DNA of 16,202 nt from Clostridiaceae bacterium UBA5444 (GTDB lineage: Bacteria; Bacillota; Clostridia; Clostridiales; Oxobacteraceae), in contig DIRE01000066.1 in the NCBI GenBank assembly GCA_002426575.1, positions 1-16,202 on the forward strand, written 5' to 3'. Made by a program: the position numbers and the translations under genes. Positions 1 to 7,971 of the stretch are shown here, one piece after another; position 1 is the first letter of the stretch; every line of letters begins with the position of its first letter. The notes beneath the pieces were generated by a model. It was not told where the DNA came from, ran no database searches, and saw only the letters and a list, made by a program, of their open reading frames with translations.

Positions 1-1
1 T

Positions 2-1162
2 GACTATATAGTAGATATAGGACCAGGTGCAGGTGCCCATGGGGGAGAAGTTGTTGCAGCAGGACCTATAGATGTAATTAAAAAAAGCGAAAGGTCTATT
101 ACTGGTCAATATTTAAGTGGAAGAAAGACCATTAAGATACCAAAAGAAAGAAGAAAAACTAATGGTAAATGGATTAAGATTACAGGTGCAAATGAAAACA
201 ATTTAAAGGATATTGATGTTGCATTCCCACTTGGTGTATTTACTTGTGTAACAGGGGTATCAGGTTCTGGAAAAAGCACATTAGTAAACGAGATATTATA
301 TAAAACACTAGCTAATAAGTTAAATGGAAGCAAAGTAAGGCCAGGGTCTTTCAAAAATCTTAATGGAATAGTAAATCTAGATAAGGTAATAAATATAGAT
401 CAATCCCCTATTGGCAGAACACCAAGATCAAATCCTGCTACATATACAGGGGTATTTGATGTAATAAGACAGGTATTCTCAGAAACTATAGAAGCAAAAA
501 TGAGGGGATATAAACCTGGAAGATTCAGTTTTAATGTAAAGGGCGGAAGATGTGAAGCCTGCAGTGGAGATGGAATAATTAAAATAGAGATGCAGTTTTT
601 GCCTGATGTGTATGTACCTTGTGAAGTTTGCAAGGGTAAAAGATACAATAGGGAAACACTTGATGTAAAGTATAAAGGCAAAAATATAGCTGATGTGCTT
701 AATATGACTGTTGAAGAGGCATTAGAGTTTTTTGAGAACATACCTAGGATTAAAAATAAGCTTACAACTTTAAATGACGTGGGATTATCCTATATAAAAT
801 TAGGACAGCCATCCACCCAGCTATCTGGAGGCGAAGCTCAAAGGGTAAAGCTTGCTACAGAACTTTCAAAGAGAAGCACGGGAAAGACTATGTATATACT
901 TGATGAACCAACTACAGGACTTCATACGGACGATGTAAATAAGCTTATTGGAATACTTCAAAGACTTACAGACTCAGGAAACAGTGTTGTCGTAATAGAG
1001 CATAATTTAGATGTTATAAAAAGTGCTGACTATATAATTGATTTAGGACCTGAGGGAGGAGATATGGGAGGAGAAGTAATAGCAAAAGGAACTCCTGAAG
1101 AGGTAGCTAAAAATCCCCATTCATATACAGGAGAATTTTTAAATAAGATATTAGTTAAGTAA
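2..1162 (+). CDS. uvrA: UvrABC excinuclease subunit A, C-terminal part (5' end outside window)
   Basis: DNA-damage recognition ATPase of nucleotide excision repair; as a dimer it loads UvrB onto lesions in the cytoplasm. Only the last 386 codons are present; the reading frame is open from base 2, so the gene starts upstream (family length about 940 residues). The visible part is the second ABC ATPase module. Walker A GVSGSGKST lies at 254-280, a zinc-binding CxxC-x19-CxxC pair at 551-562 and 620-631, the signature LSGGEAQ from 821, and Walker B ILDEP with catalytic Glu at 905-907. The start of the visible part reads DYIVDIGPGAGAHGGEVV, which is the end of the first ATPase module and recurs in related form near the C-terminus. 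No terminator is visible after the stop, so read-through into the next gene is possible. The gene is intact as far as it can be seen. Confidence 0.98.
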   Translation, partial: DYIVDIGPGAGAHGGEVVAAGPIDVIKKSERSITGQYLSGRKTIKIPKERRKTNGKWIKITGANENNLKDIDVAFPLGVFTCVTGVSGSGKSTLVNEILYKTLANKLNGSKVRPGSFKNLNGIVNLDKVINIDQSPIGRTPRSNPATYTGVFDVIRQVFSETIEAKMRGYKPGRFSFNVKGGRCEACSGDGIIKIEMQFLPDVYVPCEVCKGKRYNRETLDVKYKGKNIADVLNMTVEEALEFFENIPRIKNKLTTLNDVGLSYIKLGQPSTQLSGGEAQRVKLATELSKRSTGKTMYILDEPTTGLHTDDVNKLIGILQRLTDSGNSVVVIEHNLDVIKSADYIIDLGPEGGDMGGEVIAKGTPEEVAKNPHSYTGEFLNKILVK

Positions 1163-1164
1163 TC

Positions 1165-1192
1165 ACATTTCGACAGCAGCCATCATATTATA
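1165..1192 (+). promoter_or_regulatory. Possible mother-cell (sigma-K/sigma-E type) promoter, with a 0A-box-like site inside
   Basis: CATATTATA at 1184-1192 fits the sigma-K -10 consensus (CATAnnnTA), and an AC dinucleotide at 1165-1166 sits 17 bases upstream, the expected place for the short sigma-K -35. Between them, TTCGACA at 1169-1175 is the exact reverse complement of the Spo0A core box TGTCGAA. Transcription would start near 1199, about 50 bases before the cysteine-rich gene. The consensus is short and AT-rich, so chance is a real alternative. The assignment leans partly on the downstream gene looking like a spore-envelope protein. Confidence 0.35.
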
Positions 1193-1250
1193 CATCAGAA
1201 GCAAAAGAAAAAAGGTTTTTAGGTTTTATTTGTAGAAAGGATGTGTATAT

Positions 1251-2000
1251 ATGGCTTGTACTAATAGCAATCAGACTCTTACTTCATGTGGATCAGTTGG
1301 AGGAGTTAGCAGAAATCGTGAAGTGGATTGCATAGAGGTTCCAAAAGTATTTGATCAATGTTTAATAAGAAGATGCCTTGTTTTTGGGGAAAGAACAACT
1401 AATAAAACAGACCCTCAATTAAGAGAAGTTATAGATGGTATGATCTGCCCAGGTGAGGCACAAAGATTTATAGGATGCAGGGACTTTACACTTACAATAA
1501 ATAATATAACAAAGGCTGAGATTGCAGGGGAGCCTGGATTTAAGAGAGTAACAGTTAACTTTACTATAACTTTCCTTGCTGACGTAGCTTTAGCAAATGG
1601 CAGTATTTGTACTTTATGCTATACTGTAACACGCACAGAAAGTGTTGGAAGGCTTTATTGCCCTGAATCAGTAGCATTGATTGCAATAAGCAGAGCACCA
1701 CGTATGGAAGGAGAACCATCAAGCATAGATCTTAGCCCTGAAATAATTAAATTAGAGATGGTTCCAGAGTGCTTAACAGGTGAGTTTGTACAATTATCCG
1801 GTGGAAGAGTAGCACTTGATATAACACTTGCATATTTCTTAATCATAAAATGTGAACTTATAGTAGAACTTCTAGTACCAACATTTGGATATTGCCCGAC
1901 TCCAGCACCTTGCTCAGAGATAAGTCCAGCAAATCTCTGCCAAGATTTTAGTACCGCACCAGTACCAAAGTTCTTCCCTCCTCAACTATCCAATTCATGA
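1251..2000 (+). CDS. Cysteine-rich protein of unknown function, possible spore-envelope component
   Basis: Protein of 249 residues with no recognised enzymatic motif, signal peptide or clear membrane span. It holds 15 cysteines spread along its length (for example residues 3, 13, 27, 37, 42, 66, 76). The middle is beta-strand-like, alternating hydrophobic segments such as VTVNFTITFLADVAL and VALDITLAYFLIIKCELIVEL. The tail, from about residue 214, is rich in Pro and Cys (YCPTPAPC). The pattern resembles uncharacterised clostridial proteins that I associate with spore coat or exosporium and with DUF3794-like beta domains; this is from memory and is not a firm family assignment. An AAAGGATG-type ribosome site precedes the ATG. 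The gene stands alone between uvrA and a strong terminator, with a possible sporulation promoter upstream. Inference: a structural protein cross-linked by disulfides in the spore outer layers. Confidence 0.85.
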   Translation: MACTNSNQTLTSCGSVGGVSRNREVDCIEVPKVFDQCLIRRCLVFGERTTNKTDPQLREVIDGMICPGEAQRFIGCRDFTLTINNITKAEIAGEPGFKRVTVNFTITFLADVALANGSICTLCYTVTRTESVGRLYCPESVALIAISRAPRMEGEPSSIDLSPEIIKLEMVPECLTGEFVQLSGGRVALDITLAYFLIIKCELIVELLVPTFGYCPTPAPCSEISPANLCQDFSTAPVPKFFPPQLSNS

Positions 2001-2001
2001 A

Positions 2002-2052
2002 AACTAAAATATGGTTCCTGTCATAAAATATGACAGGAACCATATTTTAGTT
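2002..2052 (+). terminator. Long perfect hairpin terminator after the cysteine-rich gene
   Basis: The arms 2002-2025 and 2029-2052 pair perfectly over 24 bp around an AAA loop. The outer part is A-rich on the left (AACTAAAAT) and T-rich on the right (ATTTTAGTT). The functional core is therefore probably the GC-containing inner stem 2011-2043 followed by the U-rich tract. The symmetry means it could act on both strands, although no gene faces it on the minus strand. It begins one base after the stop codon of the gene. Confidence 0.85.
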
Positions 2053-2073
2053 AGAAATGAAAGGTTATATGGA

Positions 2074-2105
2074 TGTAATATTTAATATAAATATTGTGGT
2101 ATAAT
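2074..2105 (+). promoter_or_regulatory. Extended -10 promoter for the FHA-SEDS-PBP-uvrC-PHP operon
   Basis: TGGTATAAT at 2097-2105 is a perfect extended -10 element (TGnTATAAT). The hexamer 17 bases upstream, AATATT at 2077-2082, is a poor -35, which is common for extended -10 promoters. An 8-bp inverted repeat, AATATTTA (2077-2084) and TAAATATT (2088-2095) around a 3-base centre, fills the space between the two boxes and could be an operator. The 13 bases at 2074-2086 recur in the rapZ promoter at the same spacing. Confidence 0.75.
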
Positions 2106-2143
2106 ATATTCGTAATTATTATGGGCCACAGGGGTGATTGAGT

Positions 2144-2578
2144 ATGCAGTATACATACAAGTTATTAATCTGGATAATGAGATTTATTCTTATAGGCCTG
2201 ATTTATGTTTTTTTGTATAGAATTATAAAGGTTATGTACAAAGATCTTAAAGAAGATAAAAAAGGGACGGAAGCCTCAGCAGGAGTTGAGGTGGTAAGCG
2301 CAGGTACAAATGGTGGGAATGACATTCCTATAGGTACAGTGTATCCGCTCCATGGGTCAACTACTATAGGAAGAATGTCAGATAATAATATAACCATTGA
2401 CAGCCAATATGTATCAGGCCATCATGCCAGGATATATATAAAGAATAACACGTATGTGGTAAAAGATATGGGGAGTACCAATGGTACTTTTTTAAATGGT
2501 GATAAAATAGAAAGGCCTACGGCTATTGATTTTGGAGATTTAATAGACATAGGAGGAGTTGTTTTTAAAGTTATATAA
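2144..2578 (+). CDS. Membrane-anchored FHA-domain protein
   Basis: A 144-residue protein with one N-terminal membrane span (about residues 7-27), a basic and then a low-complexity linker to about 60, and a C-terminal forkhead-associated (FHA) domain in the cytoplasm. The FHA hallmarks are all visible: Gly76-Arg77 of the first loop, Ser91-x-x-His94, and the STNGTFLNG block at 111-119. FHA domains bind phosphothreonine peptides, so this is probably an adaptor reading Ser/Thr kinase signals at the membrane. A TTG at 2138 in the same frame is contiguous with the AGGGGTGA ribosome site (2130-2137), leaving no spacer; the ATG at 2144 has the proper 6-base gap and is chosen. It is first in an operon with a SEDS polymerase and a PBP, an order resembling the mycobacterial fhaB-rodA-pbpA locus. 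The kinase itself is not in the window. Confidence 0.93.
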   Translation: MQYTYKLLIWIMRFILIGLIYVFLYRIIKVMYKDLKEDKKGTEASAGVEVVSAGTNGGNDIPIGTVYPLHGSTTIGRMSDNNITIDSQYVSGHHARIYIKNNTYVVKDMGSTNGTFLNGDKIERPTAIDFGDLIDIGGVVFKVI

Positions 2579-2624
2579 CAAGGAAAGCCAAAAAGCATTT
2601 GTTTAGCGACTGGAGGAGAGGTAT

Positions 2625-3836
2625 ATGGGTTCCATTGTAAACCATGCCGAAGAGAGAAGTATACTTAGGCTTGTATATATAATAAGTATAATAGCTTTTT
2701 CAATAATAGCCCTATATAATAAAGACGGTATGGCAATAATTTTAGGGCTATTTTCAATTGCTTTAATATCTTATAGCCATTTTATTATAAGGAGATATTT
2801 CCCGGACGGGGATAAATATATACTAGTGCTTTCCGCATTCTTAACTGAAGCGGGTCTTATAATGATTTATAGGATTAAGCCATATTATGCCATAAGGCAG
2901 CTTGGATGGTTTACCATAGGAATCACAGCATTTATACTTATTGTGGTTGTATTTCCTGATATAGAGGGTATAAAGAATCTAAAGTATTTTTATCTTGCAA
3001 TGGCCATTGGACTTTTATGCATTACACAGATATTTGCCTCGGACGTCAGAGGATCAAAAAATTGGATATATATAGGATCCGTAGGGTTTCAGCCATCTGA
3101 ATTTGCTAAAATATTTATTATATTTTACCTTTCATCGGCTTTAAAGGATTTTAAAAGTAAGAAACAGTTAATATTGCCTGGGCTTGTTATAATGTTTTCT
3201 CTTGCCATGCTTGTAATTCAGACAGATCTTGGTATGGCACTTATATATTTTTGCATATCTTTAGCCATTGTGTATATTGCAACATCAAATATTCGATATG
3301 TGATTGCTGCATTTTTTTTATCTATATTAGGGGCTGTAGGGAGCTTTTTTATGTTCTCCCATGTAAGAAATAGGGTTGCCATATGGATTGATCCTTGGGC
3401 AACTGCTACAGCTGGGGGTCATCAGATTGTACAGTCACTTATTGCGATAGCATCTGGTGGGTTATTTGGAACTGGACTTAATTTAGGACATCCAACGTAT
3501 ATACCAGAGGTTCACAACGATTTTATTTTTGCAGCAATATGTGAGGAGTTCGGCCTTCTTGGCGGTATTGCAGTAATAATTGCTTATTTTTTGCTTATAT
3601 ATAGAGGATTTAGGGCTGCAATATATGCAAGTGATACATTTAGCAGGTTAGTAGCTGTTGGTATATCTACGATGATAGGGGCTCAAGCATTTATAATAAT
3701 AGGGGGGGTTATTAAACTTATTCCTCTTACAGGGATTACTCTTCCCCTTATAAGTTATGGCGGAAGCTCCATGGTAATTAGCTATGTAGCCCTTGGCGTA
3801 TTGCAAAAGATCTCTGAAACGGGTTTAGGAGGTTAA
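2625..3836 (+). CDS. SEDS-family peptidoglycan glycosyltransferase (FtsW/RodA/SpoVE)
   Basis: Integral membrane protein of 403 residues with about ten hydrophobic spans, matching the SEDS family, which polymerises glycan strands from lipid II together with a partner class B PBP. Family blocks are visible: RGSKNWIYIG followed by QPSEFAKI in the first half, EVHNDFIFAAICEEFGLLGG with Asp299 (the equivalent of the essential SEDS aspartate), and the C-terminal PLTGITLPLISYGGSS. The ribosome site GGAGGAGAGG at 2612-2621 fixes the ATG. The gene lies 46 bases after the FHA gene, and the PBP gene starts 3 bases after its stop, so the two are translated as a pair. Family motifs alone do not decide whether it serves elongation, division or sporulation. 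The adjacent PBP and FHA genes favour a RodA-like growth role over a division-only FtsW. Confidence 0.95.
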   Translation: MGSIVNHAEERSILRLVYIISIIAFSIIALYNKDGMAIILGLFSIALISYSHFIIRRYFPDGDKYILVLSAFLTEAGLIMIYRIKPYYAIRQLGWFTIGITAFILIVVVFPDIEGIKNLKYFYLAMAIGLLCITQIFASDVRGSKNWIYIGSVGFQPSEFAKIFIIFYLSSALKDFKSKKQLILPGLVIMFSLAMLVIQTDLGMALIYFCISLAIVYIATSNIRYVIAAFFLSILGAVGSFFMFSHVRNRVAIWIDPWATATAGGHQIVQSLIAIASGGLFGTGLNLGHPTYIPEVHNDFIFAAICEEFGLLGGIAVIIAYFLLIYRGFRAAIYASDTFSRLVAVGISTMIGAQAFIIIGGVIKLIPLTGITLPLISYGGSSMVISYVALGVLQKISETGLGG

Positions 3837-3839
3837 TTA

Positions 3840-5282
3840 ATGAATGACGATAAATTAAGAAAAAATATAGTAAAGATACTAATATGTTTTTCAATTGCCT
3901 TCCTATCTCTAATTGTCTACTTAACATATTTTGAGGTTTCCTCTGGTGAAAAGGTGGCATCTAGCGTCTATAATAAGAGAAACAAGGACAAGGAAAATCA
4001 AATATTAAGGGGAAGCATATACGATAGAGATGGAGACTTAATAGTAGAAAGTGTAAGGAACAAGGATAATACACAAAAAAGAGTATACAAAGAAGGATAT
4101 GAAAAGCCTTATGCTCCTGTTTTAGGCTACTATAGCAGTAAATATGGAACTACGGGAATTGAGGCGGCTTATTCTAGTCAATTGTTAGATGCTGACATGT
4201 TAAATCCACTTAAGATAATAAAGGATATAGCAACTAGTGCTGATAGAAAAGGGAATAACCTTGTTCTTACAGTCGATTCTAGCCTTCAAAAAAAGGCCTA
4301 TGATGCTTTAGGAGACAATAAAGGTGCTGTTGTTGCAATGAATCCTAAAACAGGTGAGATATTATGTATGGTATCTAAACCCACTTTTAATCCTACTACA
4401 ATAGATGAAGATTGGGATACGATATCAAAACAGGACAAGGAAGCTCCATTTTTAAATAGGGCAACTCAATCTCAGGTATACCCTCCAGGGTCAATATTTA
4501 AGGTTATAGTTGCAAGTGAGGCATTAGAGAATATAAGCGGTATAGAATCAAAAACATTTAAATGCAATGGCGGTTTAAAAATAGGTGATTACGTTTTACA
4601 TGACTATAGCAGATGGGGCCATGGTAATATAGATATTCATGAGGCCTTTGTAAAGTCTTGCAATGTTACATTTGGTCAGATAGGAATAGACCTTGGAGCG
4701 GATAGGTTAAAATCCGGGGCGAAAGATTTTTTGTTTAACAAGGATTTAAACAAGGAGATACCAGATTTTTTACTTCCTATTTCTAAAAGCAAGTTTCCAG
4801 ATTTAAGTGGAAAGGGTGATGAAGCCCTTGCCCAAAGTGCTATTGGCCAATATACTGTATCTACAACACCTTTTCATATGGCGCTTGTTGCGTCGACTTT
4901 TGCAAATGGTGGAAAGATGATGAAGCCATATATAGTAAAATCTATTGTAGACAGCTACGGAATGAATGTTAGTACTTCAAAAAGCCAGGTATTAACAGAG
5001 CCAATAAAAAAAGAAACCGCAGATATGGTTAAGGATATGATGGTTGATGTTGTAAAAAGAGGTACGGGGACTAATGCAAGCATTAGGGGAATAAGTATTG
5101 CAGGTAAAACGGGAACCGCTGAAGTTGGTAATGATTTGCCAGCCCATTCTTGGTTTATAGGGTTTGGACCTTCTGATGATGCTGATATTGCAATTGCAGT
5201 TATACTTGAAAACGGAGAAGCAAAGGGAAGAAATGCAGCATCAGTTGCTGGGGAAATAATGGCTTCATATTTAAAAAGGTAA
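3840..5282 (+). CDS. Class B penicillin-binding protein (transpeptidase)
   Basis: A 480-residue peptidoglycan DD-transpeptidase that cross-links the strands made by the preceding SEDS protein. It has one N-terminal membrane anchor (about residues 10-30), a short pedestal with the family motif GSIYDRDGDLI near 58-68, and a C-terminal transpeptidase domain from about 150. The three active-site motifs are intact: Ser218-Ile-Phe-Lys221 (in YPPGSIFK), Ser273-Cys-Asn275 and Lys423-Thr-Gly-Thr426. There is no PASTA repeat and no glycosyltransferase domain, so it is a compact class B type, close in size to mycobacterial PbpA. The ribosome site (TTAGGAGGTTA) overlaps the last codons of the SEDS gene. 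Often annotated pbpA in related genomes; the exact subgroup is not certain. Confidence 0.95.
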   Translation: MNDDKLRKNIVKILICFSIAFLSLIVYLTYFEVSSGEKVASSVYNKRNKDKENQILRGSIYDRDGDLIVESVRNKDNTQKRVYKEGYEKPYAPVLGYYSSKYGTTGIEAAYSSQLLDADMLNPLKIIKDIATSADRKGNNLVLTVDSSLQKKAYDALGDNKGAVVAMNPKTGEILCMVSKPTFNPTTIDEDWDTISKQDKEAPFLNRATQSQVYPPGSIFKVIVASEALENISGIESKTFKCNGGLKIGDYVLHDYSRWGHGNIDIHEAFVKSCNVTFGQIGIDLGADRLKSGAKDFLFNKDLNKEIPDFLLPISKSKFPDLSGKGDEALAQSAIGQYTVSTTPFHMALVASTFANGGKMMKPYIVKSIVDSYGMNVSTSKSQVLTEPIKKETADMVKDMMVDVVKRGTGTNASIRGISIAGKTGTAEVGNDLPAHSWFIGFGPSDDADIAIAVILENGEAKGRNAASVAGEIMASYLKR

Positions 5283-5321
5283 TTAAATATGGTTTATCAA
5301 AAAGCATAAAAGAGGGATAAA

Positions 5322-7184
5322 ATGTTCGATATAGATGAACAGTTAAAATTGCTTCCAGAAAAACCTGGAGTATATATAATGAAAGATAAATATGGAGAGA
5401 TAATATATGTAGGGAAGGCCGTGTCACTAAAAAATAGGGTAAGGCAGTACTTTCAAAACTCAAGAAACCATGGGGCAAAGGTTTCTGCTATGGTTAGCAA
5501 TATAAGCGAATTTGAGTATATAGTAACAGATTCTGAGCTTGAGGCCCTTATTTTAGAGTGCAATCTTATAAAGAAGCATAGGCCTAAATACAATATACTG
5601 CTTAAAGATGATAAACAGTACCCATATATAAAAGTAACATTAAATGAAAACTACCCAAGGGTTCTTTTTACAAGAAGGATAGAAAAGGATAAGGCTAAAT
5701 ATTACGGACCTTATTCAAGTTCTTATGCTATAAGAGAAACCATAGACATTATAAAGAAGCTTTTCCCTGTAAGAACATGCAACAGGGTCATAGGCAAAAA
5801 CACCAAGGATAGACCTTGCCTTAACTATTACATTGGAAGGTGCTTAGCACCATGTATGGGCAACGTGGACGAGGAAGAATACAATGCCATGATTAAAGAT
5901 ATATGCACCTTTTTATCAGGAAAACATGATGACCTTATATTAGAGCTTGAGCAGAAAATGAATGAGGCCTCAGAAAATTTAGATTATGAAAAGGCTGCAG
6001 ACTATAGGGATAAGATAAACTCCATAAAGAAGATACAAGAGACTCAAAAGGTGCTTTCATCTAACATGGAGGATGAAGATGTAATTGGCTTTGCACAAAC
6101 TCAGGATAAAACTTGTGTTCAGATATTCTTTATAAGGGGAGGAAAACTTGTAGGCAGGGAGCATTTTATTATAGTAGATGATGAATCTAGCATAAACTAT
6201 ATTTTAAACCAATTTGTAAAACAGTTTTATTCTGGCACGGTATTTATACCAAAATCTATATTTATACAAGATAATATAGATGAAAAGGATATAATCGAAA
6301 AGTGGCTCTCTGGAAGAAGGGGGTCTAATGTCTCAATTAAGGTACCTGTAAAAGGCGAAAAGAGAAAACTTGTTCTTATGGCCAGTGAAAATGCAGAGAT
6401 GACACTCAAAAACTTTAGTGAAAAATTGATAAAGGAAAAAGAGATGTCCACTGGTGCAGTAGAGAGTCTGGCAGATATACTAGGGTTAGACTCTGTACCA
6501 AATAGAATAGAAGCCTATGATATATCAAACATACAGGGAGTGGATCCTGTAGGATCCATGGTTGCATTTATAGATGGTAAGGCTAAAAATAGCGAATATA
6601 GAAGATTTAAAATAAAAACCGTGGTAGGTGCAAATGATTATGCAAGCATGCAGGAAGTAGTTAGGAGACGGTTTAATCATGGATTTGATGAAATAAAAAG
6701 GCTCCAGGAGAAGCAAATTGATATGGATTCTTTAAAGTTTTCAAGCTTTCCAGACTTAATATTAGTAGATGGTGGTTTAGGCCATGTTAATTCTGTAAGC
6801 GAAACATTAAAAGAACTTGGAATAGATATTCCTATATGTGGAATGGTAAAAGACGATAGACATAGGACTCGTGGACTTATATATGATAACCATGAGGTGT
6901 CTATTGATCAAAACTCTCCAGAATTTAAACTTATAACAAGGATACAAGATGAAGCCCATAGGTTTGCCATAAGCTACCATAGAAGCCTAAGAGGCAAAGG
7001 GCTTACAGTATCTTTGCTCGATAAAATAGACGGAATAGGAAAAGGTAGAAAAAGGGCTCTTATAAAAGAATTTGGCTCCATAGATAGAATAAGAGAGGCA
7101 ACTATTGAAGAGCTTCAGAATATACAGGGCATGAATAGAAAATCTGCGGAATCTGTATATAACTTTTTTCACAAAAGTAAATAA
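5322..7184 (+). CDS. uvrC: UvrABC excinuclease subunit C
   Basis: Nuclease subunit that makes both incisions around a lesion after UvrA and UvrB have marked it. At 620 residues it is full length. In order: the GIY-YIG nuclease at the N-terminus (PGVYIM at 15-20, YVGKA at 29-33, Arg39) for the 3' cut; four cysteines spaced C-x12-C-x7-C-x3-C (TCNR...RPC...GRCLAPC), matching the iron-sulfur-cluster positions known in UvrC; a UVR coiled-coil segment (ENLDYEKAADYRDKI) that contacts UvrB; an RNase-H-like endonuclease with Asp400 (YDISN) and Asp483 (LVDGG) for the 5' cut; and tandem helix-hairpin-helix motifs at the C-terminus (IDGIGKGRKRAL, IQGMNRKSA). It lies 39 bases after the PBP gene in the same operon. 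A GAGGGAT ribosome site precedes the ATG. Confidence 0.98.
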   Translation: MFDIDEQLKLLPEKPGVYIMKDKYGEIIYVGKAVSLKNRVRQYFQNSRNHGAKVSAMVSNISEFEYIVTDSELEALILECNLIKKHRPKYNILLKDDKQYPYIKVTLNENYPRVLFTRRIEKDKAKYYGPYSSSYAIRETIDIIKKLFPVRTCNRVIGKNTKDRPCLNYYIGRCLAPCMGNVDEEEYNAMIKDICTFLSGKHDDLILELEQKMNEASENLDYEKAADYRDKINSIKKIQETQKVLSSNMEDEDVIGFAQTQDKTCVQIFFIRGGKLVGREHFIIVDDESSINYILNQFVKQFYSGTVFIPKSIFIQDNIDEKDIIEKWLSGRRGSNVSIKVPVKGEKRKLVLMASENAEMTLKNFSEKLIKEKEMSTGAVESLADILGLDSVPNRIEAYDISNIQGVDPVGSMVAFIDGKAKNSEYRRFKIKTVVGANDYASMQEVVRRRFNHGFDEIKRLQEKQIDMDSLKFSSFPDLILVDGGLGHVNSVSETLKELGIDIPICGMVKDDRHRTRGLIYDNHEVSIDQNSPEFKLITRIQDEAHRFAISYHRSLRGKGLTVSLLDKIDGIGKGRKRALIKEFGSIDRIREATIEELQNIQGMNRKSAESVYNFFHKSK

Positions 7185-7207
7185 TTAATATGTCAGGAGG
7201 AACAATG

Positions 7208-7912
7208 ATGGAATATATTATAGATACACATACTCATACAATAGCTAGCGGACATGCGTACAGCACTTTAATTGAAAACGTAAAAGCAGCTTCAGCTAAA
7301 GGGCTTAAAGCCCTTGCTGTTACAGATCATGGAGTGGCAATGCCTGGAGGACCTCATATGTTTTACTTTGGAAATCTTAAAGTTATTCCAAAGGAGATAG
7401 AGGGGGTTAGAATATTTAAAGGCATTGAGGCAAATATAATGGATTATGAAGGAAAACTTGATATGCCAGATAGTATACTAAAGAGGCTAGATGTTGTTAT
7501 AGCAAGCCTGCATGATGTATGTATAAAGCCTGGAACAAAAGAGGAAAACACAAAGGCTATTTTAAAAGCCATGGATAACAAAAATGTTGATATTATAGGG
7601 CATCCTGGAAATCCAGCATTTGAGATAGACATAGATGCTGTTGTAAAGCGTGCAAAAGAAAAAGATGTATTAATAGAGATAAACAACAGCTCCTTTAGAA
7701 CATCTAGAATAGGCAGTTATGATAACTGCTATAAAATAGCTAAAAAGGCAAAAGAGGTTGGAGCAACAATGGTCATAGGAAGCGATGCACATATATGCTA
7801 TGATATAGGAAACTTTGAAAAGGCTCATGAACTTATACAAAAGTTACAAATACCTGATGACCTAATACTAAATTTATGGCCCGAAAAGCTAAAACGTTTT
7901 TGTAAGTTATAA
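7208..7912 (+). CDS. YcdX-like PHP-domain metal-dependent phosphatase
   Basis: A 234-residue cytoplasmic PHP-family hydrolase very similar to Escherichia coli YcdX, which holds a trinuclear zinc site in a distorted beta/alpha barrel. The expected metal ligands are all visible: His8 and His10 (THTH), His16 (GHAYS), His41 (VTDHG), Glu74 (GIEAN), His102 (SLHD), His132 (GHPGNP), Asp193 and His195 (GSDAH). The EINNSSF block at 157-163 is also typical. The physiological substrate of this subgroup is not established. An in-frame ATG lies at 7190, but the AGGAGG site at 7195-7200 falls inside that longer version. The ATG at 7208, with a 7-base gap, is the best start (7205 is possible). It follows uvrC closely, ends the operon and is followed by a strong terminator. 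Confidence 0.95.
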   Translation: MEYIIDTHTHTIASGHAYSTLIENVKAASAKGLKALAVTDHGVAMPGGPHMFYFGNLKVIPKEIEGVRIFKGIEANIMDYEGKLDMPDSILKRLDVVIASLHDVCIKPGTKEENTKAILKAMDNKNVDIIGHPGNPAFEIDIDAVVKRAKEKDVLIEINNSSFRTSRIGSYDNCYKIAKKAKEVGATMVIGSDAHICYDIGNFEKAHELIQKLQIPDDLILNLWPEKLKRFCKL

Positions 7913-7923
7913 ATTTAAAAGGG

Positions 7924-7971
7924 GCAGTTTAGAACTTATGGATTAGGTTAAGTTTTAAACTGCTGTTTTTT
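7924..7971 (+). terminator. Rho-independent terminator of the FHA-to-PHP operon
   Basis: The stem 7924-7937 pairs with 7950-7963 over 14 bp (one G-U pair) around a 12-base loop, and a TGTTTTTT tract follows at 7964-7971. It starts 11 bases after the PHP stop codon. Confidence 0.88.

Noticed and set aside
2138..2143. TTG start giving two extra residues for the FHA protein
   Set aside because: The TTG is contiguous with the AGGGGTGA ribosome site, with no spacer; the ATG at 2144 has the correct 6-base gap.
7190..7207. Upstream ATG for the PHP phosphatase
   Set aside because: The AGGAGG ribosome site lies inside this extension, and related proteins begin at the residue encoded at 7208.
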